Positions 48,853 through 59,317 are shown, counted from the stretch's first letter. The stretch is 64,000 nt of DNA from Acidobacteriota bacterium (GCA_003170135.1 PMZR01000119.1:9600-73599), one strand, 5' to 3'. Numbers and translations are program-made. Notes: a model not told the origin generated them from the sequence alone.

Positions 48853-49746
48853 ATGGCAATTGTCGTCTACGTGAACGGACGGATTGGCGGGGAGCAGGAC
48901 GCGGTCATCTCGGTCCTCGATCACGGCTTCCTGTACGGGGAGGGCGTGTACGAGGTCGTGCGCACGTACGACCGCAGACCATTTCTCTTCGAGCGCCACC
49001 TGCAGAGACTCCGGCGGTCGGCACAGATGATCGCGCTGGACGTCCCGTTTTCGGACGCCGATCTCGCCGACAAGGTCCGTGAGACGACCGCCGCGTTCTT
49101 CGAGCATCCCGACAACCGTTCGGTCGCCGACGTCTACGTCCGCGTGCTCGTCACCCGCGGTGTCGGCGAGATCAACTACGACCCCTCCTGCTGCGGCCAG
49201 CCCTCGCTCGTCATCATCGTCAAGCCGCTCGTCGGCCTGCCGGCCGACGTCTACGAGCACGGCGTCAAGGTCGCCATCGTGTCGATCGTCCGCAATCATC
49301 CCTGCTCGATCAATCCCCTGATCAAGTCGAACAACCTGCTGAACAACGCGCTCGCCGCCCAGGAAGCGTACCGGCGCGGCGCCTTCGACGCCGTGCTGCG
49401 CAATTACCGCGGCGAGATCGCCGAATGTTCGATTGCGAACCTGTTCGTCGTGAAGGATGGCCACTTGGTGACGCCGCCGCTCGAAGCAGGCTTGCTGTCG
49501 GGCATCACGCGCGGGTTCGTGCTGGAGCTGTGCCCGGGAGCAGACGTGCCGGTCGAGCAGAAGGTGCTCCGCGACGCCGATCTCCTCAATGCCGACGAGA
49601 GCTTCCTGACCAGTTCGACCCAGGAAATCGTACCGATCGTGCAGGTCGACGACCGCCCGGTCGGCGACGGCCGCCCCGGCCCCGTGACGGCTCGGCTCCT
49701 TCACGCGTATCGGCAGCGCGTGCGTGAGATGACGGCGCCCGTCTGA
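48853..49746 (+). CDS. Class IV PLP aminotransferase (branched-chain or D-amino acid type)
   Basis: The 297-residue fold-type IV enzyme has DHGFLYGEGVYEVVR near residue 22, the catalytic Lys in NPLIKSNNLLNNALAAQEA near residue 157 and the ECSIANLFVV block. The class includes branched-chain aminotransferase IlvE, D-alanine aminotransferase and aminodeoxychorismate lyase; substrate is not decidable here. GGAGG lies 8 bases before the ATG. A terminator follows. Confidence 0.85.
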   Translation: MAIVVYVNGRIGGEQDAVISVLDHGFLYGEGVYEVVRTYDRRPFLFERHLQRLRRSAQMIALDVPFSDADLADKVRETTAAFFEHPDNRSVADVYVRVLVTRGVGEINYDPSCCGQPSLVIIVKPLVGLPADVYEHGVKVAIVSIVRNHPCSINPLIKSNNLLNNALAAQEAYRRGAFDAVLRNYRGEIAECSIANLFVVKDGHLVTPPLEAGLLSGITRGFVLELCPGADVPVEQKVLRDADLLNADESFLTSSTQEIVPIVQVDDRPVGDGRPGPVTARLLHAYRQRVREMTAPV

Positions 49747-49770
49747 TCGCCTGAGGCCGCAAGAAAAGCA

Positions 49771-49806
49771 AACGGGCCGGAGCGACTGACGTCGTCCCGG
49801 CCCGTT
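49771..49806. terminator. Bidirectional terminator between the aminotransferase and gcvPB
   Basis: A 10-base-pair perfect stem (AACGGGCCGG with CCGGCCCGTT) extends inward through CGAC/GTCG. An A-rich stretch on the left and a short T-containing stretch on the right suit termination of both converging genes. Confidence 0.8.
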
Positions 49807-49840
49807 GAATCACGCCGACATCCCGAAACCCAAATCCGAC

Positions 49841-51313
49841 CTACGCCGCCGAGATCCCTGGTTTCCACCGCAGGATCGGTTTGCGCGCGGCGGCTGCTTC
49901 ATCGAAGCGGCTGCGGCGCGTCGTTACCGGCGCCCGCTTGAGCAGATCGGGATCCCGCTCGGCTTCGTCGGCGATCGCGAACATGGCATCGACGAACCGG
50001 TCGAGCTCGTCCACGCCCTCGCTTTCGGTCGGCTCCACCATGATGGCGCCGTGCACCACCAGCGGGAAGTAGATCGTCGGGGGATGGAACCCGTAGTCGA
50101 TGAGTCGTTTCGCGATATCGAGCGTCGTGACGCCGTTGGCGTTCTGCCGGTGATCGGACAGGATGACCTCGTGCATGTTGATGCGGTCGTAGGGCACGTC
50201 GTACCGTTCGCGCAACCGCACCCGCGCGTAGTTGGCGTTCAGCACCGCGTTTTCCGCGGTGTCGCGCAACCCGTCCGGACCGAGCGCGCGGATGTAGGCA
50301 TAGGCTCGCACGATCATCCCGAAATTGCCGTGGAACGCCTTCACCCGTCCGATGGATTTCGGCCGATCAAAATCGAGCCGGAACCGATCCCCCGCCTTGA
50401 CGACGATGGGCGCCGGCAGGTGCGGATACATCTCGCGCGTGGCCACCACCGGGCCGGATCCCGGGCCGCCGCCGCCATGCGGCGTCGAGAAGGTCTTGTG
50501 GAGGTTCAGGTGCATCACGTCCACGCCGAAATCGCCCGGCCGCGCCTTGCCGATGAGCGCGTTCATGTTCGCGCCGTCGCAGTAGACGAGGCCGCCCCTG
50601 GCGTGGACGATCGCCGCCGCCTTGACGATCTCGTCCTCGAACATCCCGAGCGTGTTCGGGTTGGTCAGCATCAGCGCCGCGACGTCCTCGGTCATCGCCT
50701 CGGCCAGGGCGTCGGTCGAGAGGTTGCCCGCCGTCCCCGAGCGAATCTCGCGCACGTCATAGCCGCACAGGTGCGCGCTCGACGGGTTGGTGCCATGCGC
50801 CGAGTCCGGGATGAGCACCAGCGACCGCGGCTTCCCATCGCGATCCTCGAGGCGCTTGCGGACCATCATCATGCCGGTCAGCTCGCCATGCGCGCCCGCC
50901 GCGGGCTGCAGGGTGACCGAGGGCAGGCCGGTCGTCTCGCCCAGCATCTCCTGCAGCGCGTACATGACCTTCAGCGCGCCCTGCACGGCGGATTCCGGCG
51001 CCAGCGGGTGCAGCCCCCCGAATCCTCCGAGACGCGCGGCCGTCTCGTTGATCTTGGGGTTGTACTTCATCGTGCACGAGCCGAGCGGGTACATCCCGGT
51101 GTCCACCCCGTAGTTCCACGTGGACAGGCGCGTGTAGTGACGCACGAGGTTGTTCTCGCTCACCTCGGGGAAGCCAGCGATTTCGTCGCGGACGAGATCC
51201 GCAGGCACCGACCGTTCCACGGTCGTCGAGGGAACGTCCTGGGCCGGAATCGAGTAGCCCCGGCGGCCTTCGTGCGTCTTCTCGAAGATCAATCGATCGC
51301 GTTCGTCAGTCAT
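49841..51313 (-). CDS. gcvPB: Glycine dehydrogenase (decarboxylating) subunit 2
   Basis: This is the PLP-carrying half of the two-subunit P-protein, which decarboxylates glycine and passes the aminomethyl group to GcvH. The 490-residue protein has GVDTGMYPLGSCTMKYNPK and the PLP-lysine segment LNLHKTFSTPHGGGGPG. AAAGGGA precedes the start. It follows gcvPA across 79 bases that contain a REP-like palindrome. Confidence 0.95.
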   Translation of the reverse strand: MTDERDRLIFEKTHEGRRGYSIPAQDVPSTTVERSVPADLVRDEIAGFPEVSENNLVRHYTRLSTWNYGVDTGMYPLGSCTMKYNPKINETAARLGGFGGLHPLAPESAVQGALKVMYALQEMLGETTGLPSVTLQPAAGAHGELTGMMMVRKRLEDRDGKPRSLVLIPDSAHGTNPSSAHLCGYDVREIRSGTAGNLSTDALAEAMTEDVAALMLTNPNTLGMFEDEIVKAAAIVHARGGLVYCDGANMNALIGKARPGDFGVDVMHLNLHKTFSTPHGGGGPGSGPVVATREMYPHLPAPIVVKAGDRFRLDFDRPKSIGRVKAFHGNFGMIVRAYAYIRALGPDGLRDTAENAVLNANYARVRLRERYDVPYDRINMHEVILSDHRQNANGVTTLDIAKRLIDYGFHPPTIYFPLVVHGAIMVEPTESEGVDELDRFVDAMFAIADEAERDPDLLKRAPVTTRRSRFDEAAAARKPILRWKPGISAA

Positions 51314-51371
51314 CGTGTCCCTTTGCGGGCGCCCTTCGACACGCTGGAGGGCGTGGTGAGCGCCAGTCGAA

Positions 51372-51396
51372 CCACGGGCCTCAAGGCCCGCGCTAC
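51372..51396 (-). repeat. REP-like palindrome overlapping the gcvPA stop
   Basis: On the minus strand, GTAGCGCGGGCCTTGAGGCCC and the following GTGG form a hairpin (GGGCC/GGCCC). The TAG stop of gcvPA is the TAG of this motif. The 54427-54450 element has the same layout. Confidence 0.55.
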
Positions 51397-52760
51397 GTTC
51401 GTACCGTCGCCGCGCGTTTCGCGATGGCCGACGCCAGGCCGTCGATTTGCCCGGCGCTGTTCATCTCGGTCACGCACACGAGCATCGCGTCGCCCAGTTC
51501 CGGGTAATCGGGGCCCAACGGCACGCCGGCCATGAACCCGTCCTGGAACAGACCCTTCTGCATCTCGCCGACGTCAGCGAAGCCCCCGAGCACGAACTCG
51601 TTGAAGAATGGCCCGCCGAAATGCGACCGCACGCCCGGAGCGGCCGCCGCGATGGTTCCCAGCGCGTGATGCGCCTTGTCGAAATTGAGTCGCGCCAGCG
51701 CCGGCAGGCCCCGCCTGCCATACGCAGCCATGAACATGCTGGCGCACAAGGCCATCAGGCCCGAGTTGGTGCAGATGTTCGACGTCGCCTTCTCGCGGCG
51801 GATGTGCTGCTCGCGCGTCGACAATGTCAGCACGAAGCCGGTGCGGCCCTCGGTGTCCTTCGCCATGCCGACCAGCCGGCCGGGCATCTGGCGCAGGCAC
51901 TTCTCGGAGGCTGCGATCACGCCGCAGTACGGGCCGCCGAAGCTCGGCGGGATGCCGAACGACTGCAGTTCGGCGGCGACGATGTCGATGCCGAACGCAC
52001 CGGGCGGCTGCAGCAGCCCCAGTGCCACCGGCTCGGTGACCGTCGCGATGGCCAGCGCGCCCGCCTTGTGCGCGGCCTCCACGATCGGCCGTGGATCTTC
52101 GATCACGCCGAAGTAGTTTGGATACTGGAAGACCACGGCGGCGGCCCCATCGGCGGCCCGCGCCAGCGCCTGCAGATCCACGGTCCCGTCGGGTGCGTAA
52201 CCGACCTCGGCAATCGTCACGCCGAGGTTCTGCGTGTAGGTGGCGAGCACCTGCCGGTACTGCGGGTGGACAGTGCGCGCGACGACCACGCGGTCCCGGT
52301 GCGTGAGCCGCGTCGCCATCAGGGCCGCTTCGGTCATCGCCGTGCTGCCGTCGTACATCGACGCGTTGGCGATGTCCATCCCCGTCAGCTGGCAGACCAT
52401 CGTCTGGAACTCGAAGATGGCCTGCAGCGTGCCCTGCGCGATCTCCGGCTGGTACGGCGTGTAGGCCGTGTAGAACTCCGAGCGGAGCAGCATCTGGTCG
52501 ATGAAGCTCGGCGCGAAGTGCTTGTAGGCGCCGCCCCCGAGGAAGGTCGCGGCCCGCCCGCAATCCGCGTTCTCGCAGGCGAGATCCTGGAGATGCTTCA
52601 GGAGGTCCGGCTCGGACATGGCCGGCGCGATCTTCAGGTCCCCGCGCAGCCGCACGTCGGCGGGAACCGGCGCGAACAGATCGTCGATGGACTTGACGCC
52701 GATCGCGTCGAGCATCCGGCGCACGTCCTCATCGGTGTTGGGAATGTAACGGTGTGTCAC
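51393..52760 (-). CDS. gcvPA: Glycine dehydrogenase (decarboxylating) subunit 1
   Basis: This is the first half of the split P-protein, 455 residues, with YIPNTDEDVRRMLDAIG at the start and FLGGGAYKHFAPSFID. The GTG start at 52760 overlaps the gcvH stop by 4 bases (GTGA), so it is translationally coupled. The split PA/PB type is common outside Proteobacteria. Confidence 0.95.
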   Translation of the reverse strand: MTHRYIPNTDEDVRRMLDAIGVKSIDDLFAPVPADVRLRGDLKIAPAMSEPDLLKHLQDLACENADCGRAATFLGGGAYKHFAPSFIDQMLLRSEFYTAYTPYQPEIAQGTLQAIFEFQTMVCQLTGMDIANASMYDGSTAMTEAALMATRLTHRDRVVVARTVHPQYRQVLATYTQNLGVTIAEVGYAPDGTVDLQALARAADGAAAVVFQYPNYFGVIEDPRPIVEAAHKAGALAIATVTEPVALGLLQPPGAFGIDIVAAELQSFGIPPSFGGPYCGVIAASEKCLRQMPGRLVGMAKDTEGRTGFVLTLSTREQHIRREKATSNICTNSGLMALCASMFMAAYGRRGLPALARLNFDKAHHALGTIAAAAPGVRSHFGGPFFNEFVLGGFADVGEMQKGLFQDGFMAGVPLGPDYPELGDAMLVCVTEMNSAGQIDGLASAIAKRAATVRT

Positions 52761-53128
52761 TTGGCCAGCTCTGCGTACTGGGCGGCATCCAGAAGGGTGT
52801 TGACTTCGGATGGGTTCGACAGCTTCAGCGTCACCATCCAGCTCTCGTGCGGCGCCGTGTTCACCTGCTCGGGCTTGTCGGCCAGGGCCTTGTTCACCCG
52901 CACGACCTCGCCCGACACCGGCGAGAAGATCTCGGACACGGCCTTGACCGACTCGACGGTGCCCAGGACCTGGCCCTGCTTCACCACCTTGCCCGGCTCC
53001 GGCAGGTCCAGGTAGACGATATCGCCCAGCTGCTTCTGGGCGTAGTCGGTGATGCCGATACGGCCCTCGCCGCTTGTCACCTGCACCCACTCGTGGTCCT
53101 TCGTGTACTTGAAATCTTGGGGATACAT
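52757..53128 (-). CDS. gcvH: Glycine cleavage system H protein
   Basis: The 123-residue lipoyl carrier has the lipoylated lysine in TVESVKAVSEIFSPVSGEV. It shuttles the aminomethyl group between P and T proteins. GAGG lies 9 bases before the ATG, and the gcvT stop is one base upstream. Confidence 0.96.
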   Translation of the reverse strand: MYPQDFKYTKDHEWVQVTSGEGRIGITDYAQKQLGDIVYLDLPEPGKVVKQGQVLGTVESVKAVSEIFSPVSGEVVRVNKALADKPEQVNTAPHESWMVTLKLSNPSEVNTLLDAAQYAELAK

Positions 53129-53129
53129 A

Positions 53130-54245
53130 TCAACCTCGCGGACGTTTATAGAAGGGCAATGGGACGACGCGGGCGCGCGCGCGGCGGCCGCGGATGTCGA
53201 TTTCCAACCCGGTTCCCTGCGCGGTCTTCCCCGCCGGCACGTAGGCCATGCCGATCGCCTTTTTCAGGAACGGCGTCTGCGTGCCGCTGGTGACGACGCC
53301 GATCTTCCGGCTGTCGTCGTACACGTCGTGGCCGTGGCGCGCGATGGCGCGGTCCACCATCTCGAAGCCGACGAGCCGGCGCGTCGGGCCCGACGCTTTC
53401 TGCGCCGCGAGCGCAGTCTTGCCGAGGAACTCGGCCTTGTTCCAGCCGACGATCCACTCGAGGTCCGCGTCGAGCACGGTCGTGGTGTCGTCGATGTCGT
53501 TGCCGTAGAGCCGCATCGCGGCTTCCAGGCGCAGCGTGTCGCGCGCACCGAGGCCGGCCGGGATGAGATCGACGTCGCGGCCCGCCGCCATCAGCGCATC
53601 CCAGACGCGAACGGCCTGCGCCGGTGCGACGAAGATCTCGTAGCCGTCTTCCCCAGTGTACCCGGTGCGGGAGATCGTCGCCCGCGCGTTGGCCACCTCG
53701 CCGTGCGCGAACCAGTAGTACTTGATCGTGTCCAGGTCCACGCTGGTGAGCTGTTGCACGATCTCGCGAGCTGCCGGGCCCTGCACCGCGATGAGCTCAT
53801 AGCGCGAGCTCGAGTTGACGGCCGAGGCGTCGCCCACGCCCTTGATCTGTTCGACGATGTAGGCGTAGTCCTTGTCGACGTTGGATGCGTTGACGACCAT
53901 CAGAAAGTGATCGTTGCCGAAGCGGTAGACGAGCATGTCGTCGACGAAGGTGCCTGTGTCCGTCATGAGGCCCGCGTAGTGGGCCTGGCCGACCTTCAGC
54001 CGCGCTGCGTCGTTGCTGCTGATGTGCTGAACGGCCGCCAGCGCGTCCCTGCCGGCGACTTCGATCTGCCCCATGTGGCTGACGTCGAACAGGCCGGCGC
54101 GGGTGCGCACGGCCATGTGCTCGTTGCTGACCCCGGAGTACTCGACCGGCATGTCCCAGCCCGCGAACGGCACCATGCGGGCGCCGTGGGCGCGATGCCA
54201 GGCATTGAGAGCCGTCTTCTTCAACTTTTCCGTGGATGGACTCAT
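53130..54245 (-). CDS. gcvT: Glycine cleavage system T protein (aminomethyltransferase)
   Basis: GcvT releases ammonia and transfers the one-carbon unit to tetrahydrofolate. The 371-residue protein has [25 protein letters not shown], the folate-binding region and a C-terminal barrel. The ATG at 54245 is preferred to a TTG 9 bases upstream. It is the first gene of the gcvT-H-PA-PB operon. No glycine riboswitch was recognised upstream. Confidence 0.95.
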   Translation of the reverse strand: MSPSTEKLKKTALNAWHRAHGARMVPFAGWDMPVEYSGVSNEHMAVRTRAGLFDVSHMGQIEVAGRDALAAVQHISSNDAARLKVGQAHYAGLMTDTGTFVDDMLVYRFGNDHFLMVVNASNVDKDYAYIVEQIKGVGDASAVNSSSRYELIAVQGPAAREIVQQLTSVDLDTIKYYWFAHGEVANARATISRTGYTGEDGYEIFVAPAQAVRVWDALMAAGRDVDLIPAGLGARDTLRLEAAMRLYGNDIDDTTTVLDADLEWIVGWNKAEFLGKTALAAQKASGPTRRLVGFEMVDRAIARHGHDVYDDSRKIGVVTSGTQTPFLKKAIGMAYVPAGKTAQGTGLEIDIRGRRARARVVPLPFYKRPRG

Positions 54246-54426
54246 CGGAGGCAAGCTGAGAGGGCCAGCGAACAGGTAACGGTACTATGCGGGCGCGGCC
54301 GGGGTCAACCCGCCTTCGCGGACCTTTCGCGCTGCGCGCTTCGGCGTGGTGAACCCGTCCTCGCGCGGGCTTCGCGCCGCTTTTGCGGCCGCTCCCAGCC
54401 AGATTGCGGCGGCCACGGCCCTGATC

Positions 54427-54450
54427 GTGGCGCAGGGCTTCAGCCCTGCG
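54427..54450 (+). repeat. REP-like palindrome upstream of the racemase gene
   Basis: GTGGCGCAGGGCTTCAGCCC followed by TGCG has a CAGGGCT/AGCCCTG stem. It shares the GT-R-GCGC-R-GG-S-CTT pattern with the palindrome at 51372-51396. Confidence 0.5.
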
Positions 54451-54535
54451 AGCCGCATCGCCGCGAGGGGTGTGTCGACCTGATCACGAACCGGGGCCGT
54501 GAGGTATGATCGCGCCCAGAACCGAGGGAGGTCAG

Positions 54536-55276
54536 ATGCCGGAAAAAGTGATCGGTGTCCTGGGCGGCATGGGGCCGGAGGCCACGATTGAACTGTTCGC
54601 GCAGATTGTCCGCCGCACCCGCGCGACGAAGGACCGCGAGCACCTGCGGGTGCTCATCGACAACAATCCGAAAGTGCCCGACCGCACCGCGGCGATCCTG
54701 GGCACGGGCGCCAGTTGCCTGCCCGAGCTCGCCCGCAGCGCCCGCGCCCTCAAGCGCGCCGGCGCCGACTTCATCGTCATTCCGTGCGTGACCGTGCACT
54801 ACTTCCATGCCGCGCTTCAGAAGCGCACCTCCCTGCCGGTCCTCCACATCGTCGAGGAGACGGTGAAGCGAATCCGGAAGCGGCACGCCGGCGTGCGCCG
54901 CATCGGCCTGCTGGCGACGACGGGCACGATTCAGGCGGGCCTCTTCCAGAAGGCGCTCGCCCGGACGAAGGTCGAGCTGCTGACGCCGTCCACGGAGACG
55001 CAGACAGATGTCGTGATGAAGGCGATCTACGACATCAAGGCCCGGGGCGCTACTGCCCACGCGCGCAGCCTGGTGCGCCGGGCGGCCGACGAACTGGTCG
55101 AACGCGGCGCCGAGGTGGTCATCGCGGGCTGCACGGAGATCCCGCTCGTGTTGAAGGACGGCGACCTGCCGGTGCCCGTCATCGACCCGATCGCGATCCT
55201 CGCGGAAGCGGCAATCGACGAGGCGGGCGGCCGGCGGAAGACGGAGTGTCAGGGACGCGGGATACCGCGCCCCTGA
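54536..55276 (+). CDS. Aspartate/glutamate racemase family protein
   Basis: The 246-residue protein matches the cofactor-independent Asp/Glu/hydantoin racemase family: GVLGGMGPEATI near the start, catalytic Cys in VIPCVTVHYF (about residue 85) and the second Cys in IAGCTEIPLVL (about 195). The ATG at 54536 is preceded by GGGAGG. The Asn-Thr-Ala pattern after the first Cys is changed to Val-Thr-Val, so substrate is uncertain. Confidence 0.85.
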   Translation: MPEKVIGVLGGMGPEATIELFAQIVRRTRATKDREHLRVLIDNNPKVPDRTAAILGTGASCLPELARSARALKRAGADFIVIPCVTVHYFHAALQKRTSLPVLHIVEETVKRIRKRHAGVRRIGLLATTGTIQAGLFQKALARTKVELLTPSTETQTDVVMKAIYDIKARGATAHARSLVRRAADELVERGAEVVIAGCTEIPLVLKDGDLPVPVIDPIAILAEAAIDEAGGRRKTECQGRGIPRP

Positions 55277-55334
55277 CAACCAGGCCCGATTGTCCGCTCC
55301 CGCGCTCACCCGGTCGTCGTGCCCCGTGCGGAGG

Positions 55335-55535
55335 CTAGCGCTTCACGCTCGCCCCCGGCGTACCGACGACGGCCCGCCGGAAGAACGACACGATCACGAT
55401 GCACGCGATGCCGACAAGGACGAGCAGTGTCGTCCCGTGTGCCGGCCCGGGCATTGCGACGAGCGCCAAAGGAGCTATCAGCCCCGTCAGGATGACGCCG
55501 AGAACGACGTCGAGAAGTAGCCAGGCAACCTGCAT
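55335..55535 (-). CDS. Small two-helix membrane protein
   Basis: The 66-residue protein has two hydrophobic helices (about 3-25 and 34-54) and a positively charged tail. The ATG at 55535 has GAGGT 5 bases upstream. It follows the secreted-protein gene by 8 bases, so they are likely co-transcribed. No family is recognised. Confidence 0.55.
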   Translation of the reverse strand: MQVAWLLLDVVLGVILTGLIAPLALVAMPGPAHGTTLLVLVGIACIVIVSFFRRAVVGTPGASVKR

Positions 55536-55543
55536 AGGTGACC

Positions 55544-56389
55544 TCATTCCACACGGAGCGGTACCGCCGAACAACTCAGGAACTGGAACCATGCCGATTC
55601 CGCCTGGAGGGTCCAGACGCCGACACACGCAGCCTGGCTGGGAAGATCCCACCAGTAGAAGGTATGGCGGCAGGAGCCGTAATCGTCGGCCGCCTTCACC
55701 ACCAAAGCCTCGTATTCGGCGTAGCAGTCCTTCTCCGAGTCCTCCCCGAAGGCGACCGTTCGAATCCGAGCCTGGCGCGCGGCGCGCATCCGCTGGCCCA
55801 GACGTTCCACGGCAGCAACGTCGCCGTCGAGAAAGCCAAGGATGGCGTCGCTCGACGCCATTGCGGTGCCGGCGGGCGCGCGAAGGGTCGCCGGCTCGAG
55901 GCTGTACGCCAGCGACCTGAACAGTCGCAACGCCCGCGACCCGGCCAGCAGCGTCTTCACGCCCAGCCAGTCGTCGTCGGTGACATGCGCCACGTCGACG
56001 TGCAGCCGACGGCTGCCTCGTTGCACGTCCACCACGCCGACCGCGATAGTGACGATCACGCGGTCGTTACCCGCCTGCAGCACGACCTGGGACCGGCCAT
56101 CGGAGAATACGGTCTTCTCCACGTCCAGATCGCCGGCCTTCGACGTCATCCGCATCGCTCCGTCCCGGGTAAGCGAGAAGAAAAACGTCGCGCCCGTCTG
56201 CTCGTCGTGGTGCACTTGCACCGATGGCGTGGCCGATGGCCTGGCCATGCTTGTCTTGAACACTCCCACGCACTGCGGCGCGTCGTCGCCGGGCCCCGCC
56301 GCCCGGGCCACGCCCATGAACGGATTGCCGACGACCAGGGCAGTGCACACGCCGACCGACCACGCTGCCTTCTTGATCCCGGGCCTCAT
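55544..56389 (-). CDS. Secreted protein of unknown function with C-terminal cysteines
   Basis: The 281-residue protein has a signal peptide (about 1-31, ending VARAA). Mixed alpha/beta sequence follows, then a C-terminal stretch with Cys in KDCYAEYEALV, GSCRHTFYWW, QAACVGVW and FLSCSAV, plausibly disulfide-bonded in the periplasm. GGAGG lies 6 bases before the ATG. I do not recognise a family. It sits between the racemase and a truncated regulator. Confidence 0.6.
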   Translation of the reverse strand: MRPGIKKAAWSVGVCTALVVGNPFMGVARAAGPGDDAPQCVGVFKTSMARPSATPSVQVHHDEQTGATFFFSLTRDGAMRMTSKAGDLDVEKTVFSDGRSQVVLQAGNDRVIVTIAVGVVDVQRGSRRLHVDVAHVTDDDWLGVKTLLAGSRALRLFRSLAYSLEPATLRAPAGTAMASSDAILGFLDGDVAAVERLGQRMRAARQARIRTVAFGEDSEKDCYAEYEALVVKAADDYGSCRHTFYWWDLPSQAACVGVWTLQAESAWFQFLSCSAVPLRVE

Positions 56390-56529
56390 AAAGCACCTCC
56401 ACTCGATGCTCCGCGGACCACACAGGTCCGCACGATCGGCGCGCGACCTCCTCGATGCCAGCCTCGCCGACCAGTCCCACCGGAGGCGCCCGGCGTTGCG
56501 CGGCTTGACCCCCGCGCGGGTTGACCTCA

Positions 56530-57585
<1,056 letters not shown>

Positions 57586-57723
57586 CGCGCACCTGGGGAT
57601 TCGCGGTCGACCTCCCTCCCTGCCAGCCGGGGCCGGGCTGGTGGCGCCGCCAGGTCCCAATGCCTCGGGATGTCGCTCAGAAGCTCGCCCGGAGGGCCCG
57701 GCGAGGATAACCGGGGGGGGGGT

Positions 57724-58047
57724 ATGGATGATGCGCGGCTTGATCGCATCTCGGAAGGCTGGCGCCGCGTGATTGAGTTGGTCGCCTCCGAGGGGTCGCT
57801 CGCGGCGAAGCTAGCGACGCTGTTCGTCGTCGTCGGGCAGATGTCCTATGAAGTCGAAGCGCTCGAGCAGGACGCCCGCGAGGAAGGCCGGCAAGGTGGG
57901 TACGCCCTGGGGCATGCGCTGGGGCAGGCCACCGGGTACGGGGAGGGCCTGAAGGCGGCGGCCGACGCTGCGGCTGCCAGCGTGGAGGCGCAGCAGGACA
58001 CGACCCGGGCGCTGATTCTCGCCACGTCAGGCCAGCAACCGAGTTGA
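57724..58047 (+). CDS. Small protein of unknown function
   Basis: The 107-residue protein has a helical N-terminus (about 1-45) and an acidic middle. It then has a Gly/Ala-rich stretch YALGHALGQATGYGEGL, similar in style to the C-termini of the proteins at 59318 and 59647. A run of ten G lies two bases before the ATG. No family is recognised. Confidence 0.5.
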   Translation: MDDARLDRISEGWRRVIELVASEGSLAAKLATLFVVVGQMSYEVEALEQDAREEGRQGGYALGHALGQATGYGEGLKAAADAAAASVEAQQDTTRALILATSGQQPS

Positions 58048-58133
58048 GGAGAGAGCTATTCGAGCTATGAATAGACCGGGCACGCGGGTCTCGACATCAG
58101 CACATCGAATCGCGCTCAACGGGCCGTTCACAG

Positions 58134-58577
58134 TTACGGGCATTGCACATCGTTCCAGGTCGGGAATAGACGATAGGTTTTCGTTCCGCTCACGACGTTT
58201 GACGCAACAACAATCGTCGAGGTAATCGCCACGATTTCGTTCGGCCGAATGACTTTGACTGACAGCCCACCCTGCGTACCCATCTGCACATCGGACCCCA
58301 TCTGCGCATTGTTCGCGTCATAAAACCGCGCCACCACCGCTGTTCCACTTGCGCAACCCGAACCATTGTTTTGAATGGACGCCGAAAAGAGGCAATCGCC
58401 AAAGGAGCAAAGACTCCAGCTGCCCTGTCCAGAAAGCTGGAGGCTGGCCGGGAGAATTGTCGGCGCCGGTGGCGTCGGCGTCGATGGTGTCGTCGGAGTT
58501 GACGGGCTATTGCTGCTACCGCACGCAAGGGCTCCCAGGATAACCGCACACGCGAACGCCGAGAGCAATCGCTTCAT
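58134..58577 (-). CDS. Small lipoprotein of unknown function
   Basis: The 147-residue protein has a lipoprotein signal (ILGALAC, Cys about residue 19), a Ser/Thr/Pro-rich linker and a beta-rich domain containing Cys residues in WSLCSFGDCLFSA. GGAGG lies 4 bases before the ATG at 58577. It may be chromosomal, which would place the left edge of the element to its right. Confidence 0.6.
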   Translation of the reverse strand: MKRLLSAFACAVILGALACGSSNSPSTPTTPSTPTPPAPTILPASLQLSGQGSWSLCSFGDCLFSASIQNNGSGCASGTAVVARFYDANNAQMGSDVQMGTQGGLSVKVIRPNEIVAITSTIVVASNVVSGTKTYRLFPTWNDVQCP

Positions 58578-58788
58578 GACGCCTCCACATCGGGGGCCTG
58601 TCCGCTCTTGGAGTGTTCGCCGGTGGGCTTGATCGGCGAGTGAGACGGGGCGACGAGTTGCCGGCAGTATAATCCGCAGGCCGTCCCGTGCAAGAGAAAT
58701 CGCGGGAACCCCGCCCGTGACCGGCAAGGACGGCAAGAGCTACCCGGCCAGCCGGATGTTAATTCTTCGTAACACCCGCAGATAACCC

Positions 58789-58817
58789 TTGCAACCCATA
58801 TGGGGGTATGCTAGGGT
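58789..58817 (+). promoter_or_regulatory. Promoter and probable operator of the RHH gene
   Basis: -35 TTGCAA (58789-58794) and -10 TAGGGT (58812-58817) have a 17-base spacer that begins with the perfect palindrome CCCATATGGG (58795-58804). GGGTAT occurs twice (58804-58809, 58814-58819). The predicted transcription start is at or next to the ATG, giving a leaderless transcript. Autoregulation by the RHH product is inferred. Confidence 0.6.
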
Positions 58818-58823
58818 ATATTT

Positions 58824-59195
58824 ATGACGCCCAAAGCCAAGTTCAACCTACTGCTCGAACCGGAGCAGCTTGCCGCGTTGCGCGACATTCAGGCGGTGAG
58901 CGGCGCGACCGTCGCCGAACAGATCCGGCGTGCAATCGCCGACTGGATCGCGGCTAGGCATGTCCCGACACAGTCTCCCGAAGCGCTGTATGCGGCGTTG
59001 AAGGAGCTCGCGGACGCACCGTGGGGTCCGGAGCCCGGGAAGCAGGAAATCCACCGGAAGGTACGCGCGGCCGAGAGAAGTCTGCGAAAGACCCTGATCA
59101 AGGAGCGCGAACTTGCCGCGATCGAGCGGGGCGAGCGAACCGAAAAAGAGATTGGCCGATTCGTCGGGAAGGCGTCACGAACACGGAAGTCTTAA
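58824..59195 (+). CDS. Ribbon-helix-helix (CopG/Arc-type) DNA-binding protein
   Basis: The 123-residue protein begins with an RHH fold: the beta strand KFNLLLEPEQL, then helices ALRDIQAVSG and TVAEQIRRAIADWI. A charged helical tail follows. Such proteins usually repress their own promoter, and a palindrome lies in the promoter spacer. Confidence 0.75.
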   Translation: MTPKAKFNLLLEPEQLAALRDIQAVSGATVAEQIRRAIADWIAARHVPTQSPEALYAALKELADAPWGPEPGKQEIHRKVRAAERSLRKTLIKERELAAIERGERTEKEIGRFVGKASRTRKS

Positions 59196-59317
59196 AGAGC
59201 GGACCGCCCGCGTGCTAGTCACACGCGAACGGCCCTAACCGTCAACCCGTCCTGCCGGGCCCACGGCTGCCACATTGTAGCAGTCCCGCCCGGCCTCATC
59301 ACCGGAGGCCGACGACA

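Noticed and set aside
54246-54505. Glycine riboswitch upstream of gcvT
   Set aside because: The conserved glycine-aptamer motifs were not found on the minus strand; only GC-rich sequence and a REP-like palindrome are present.
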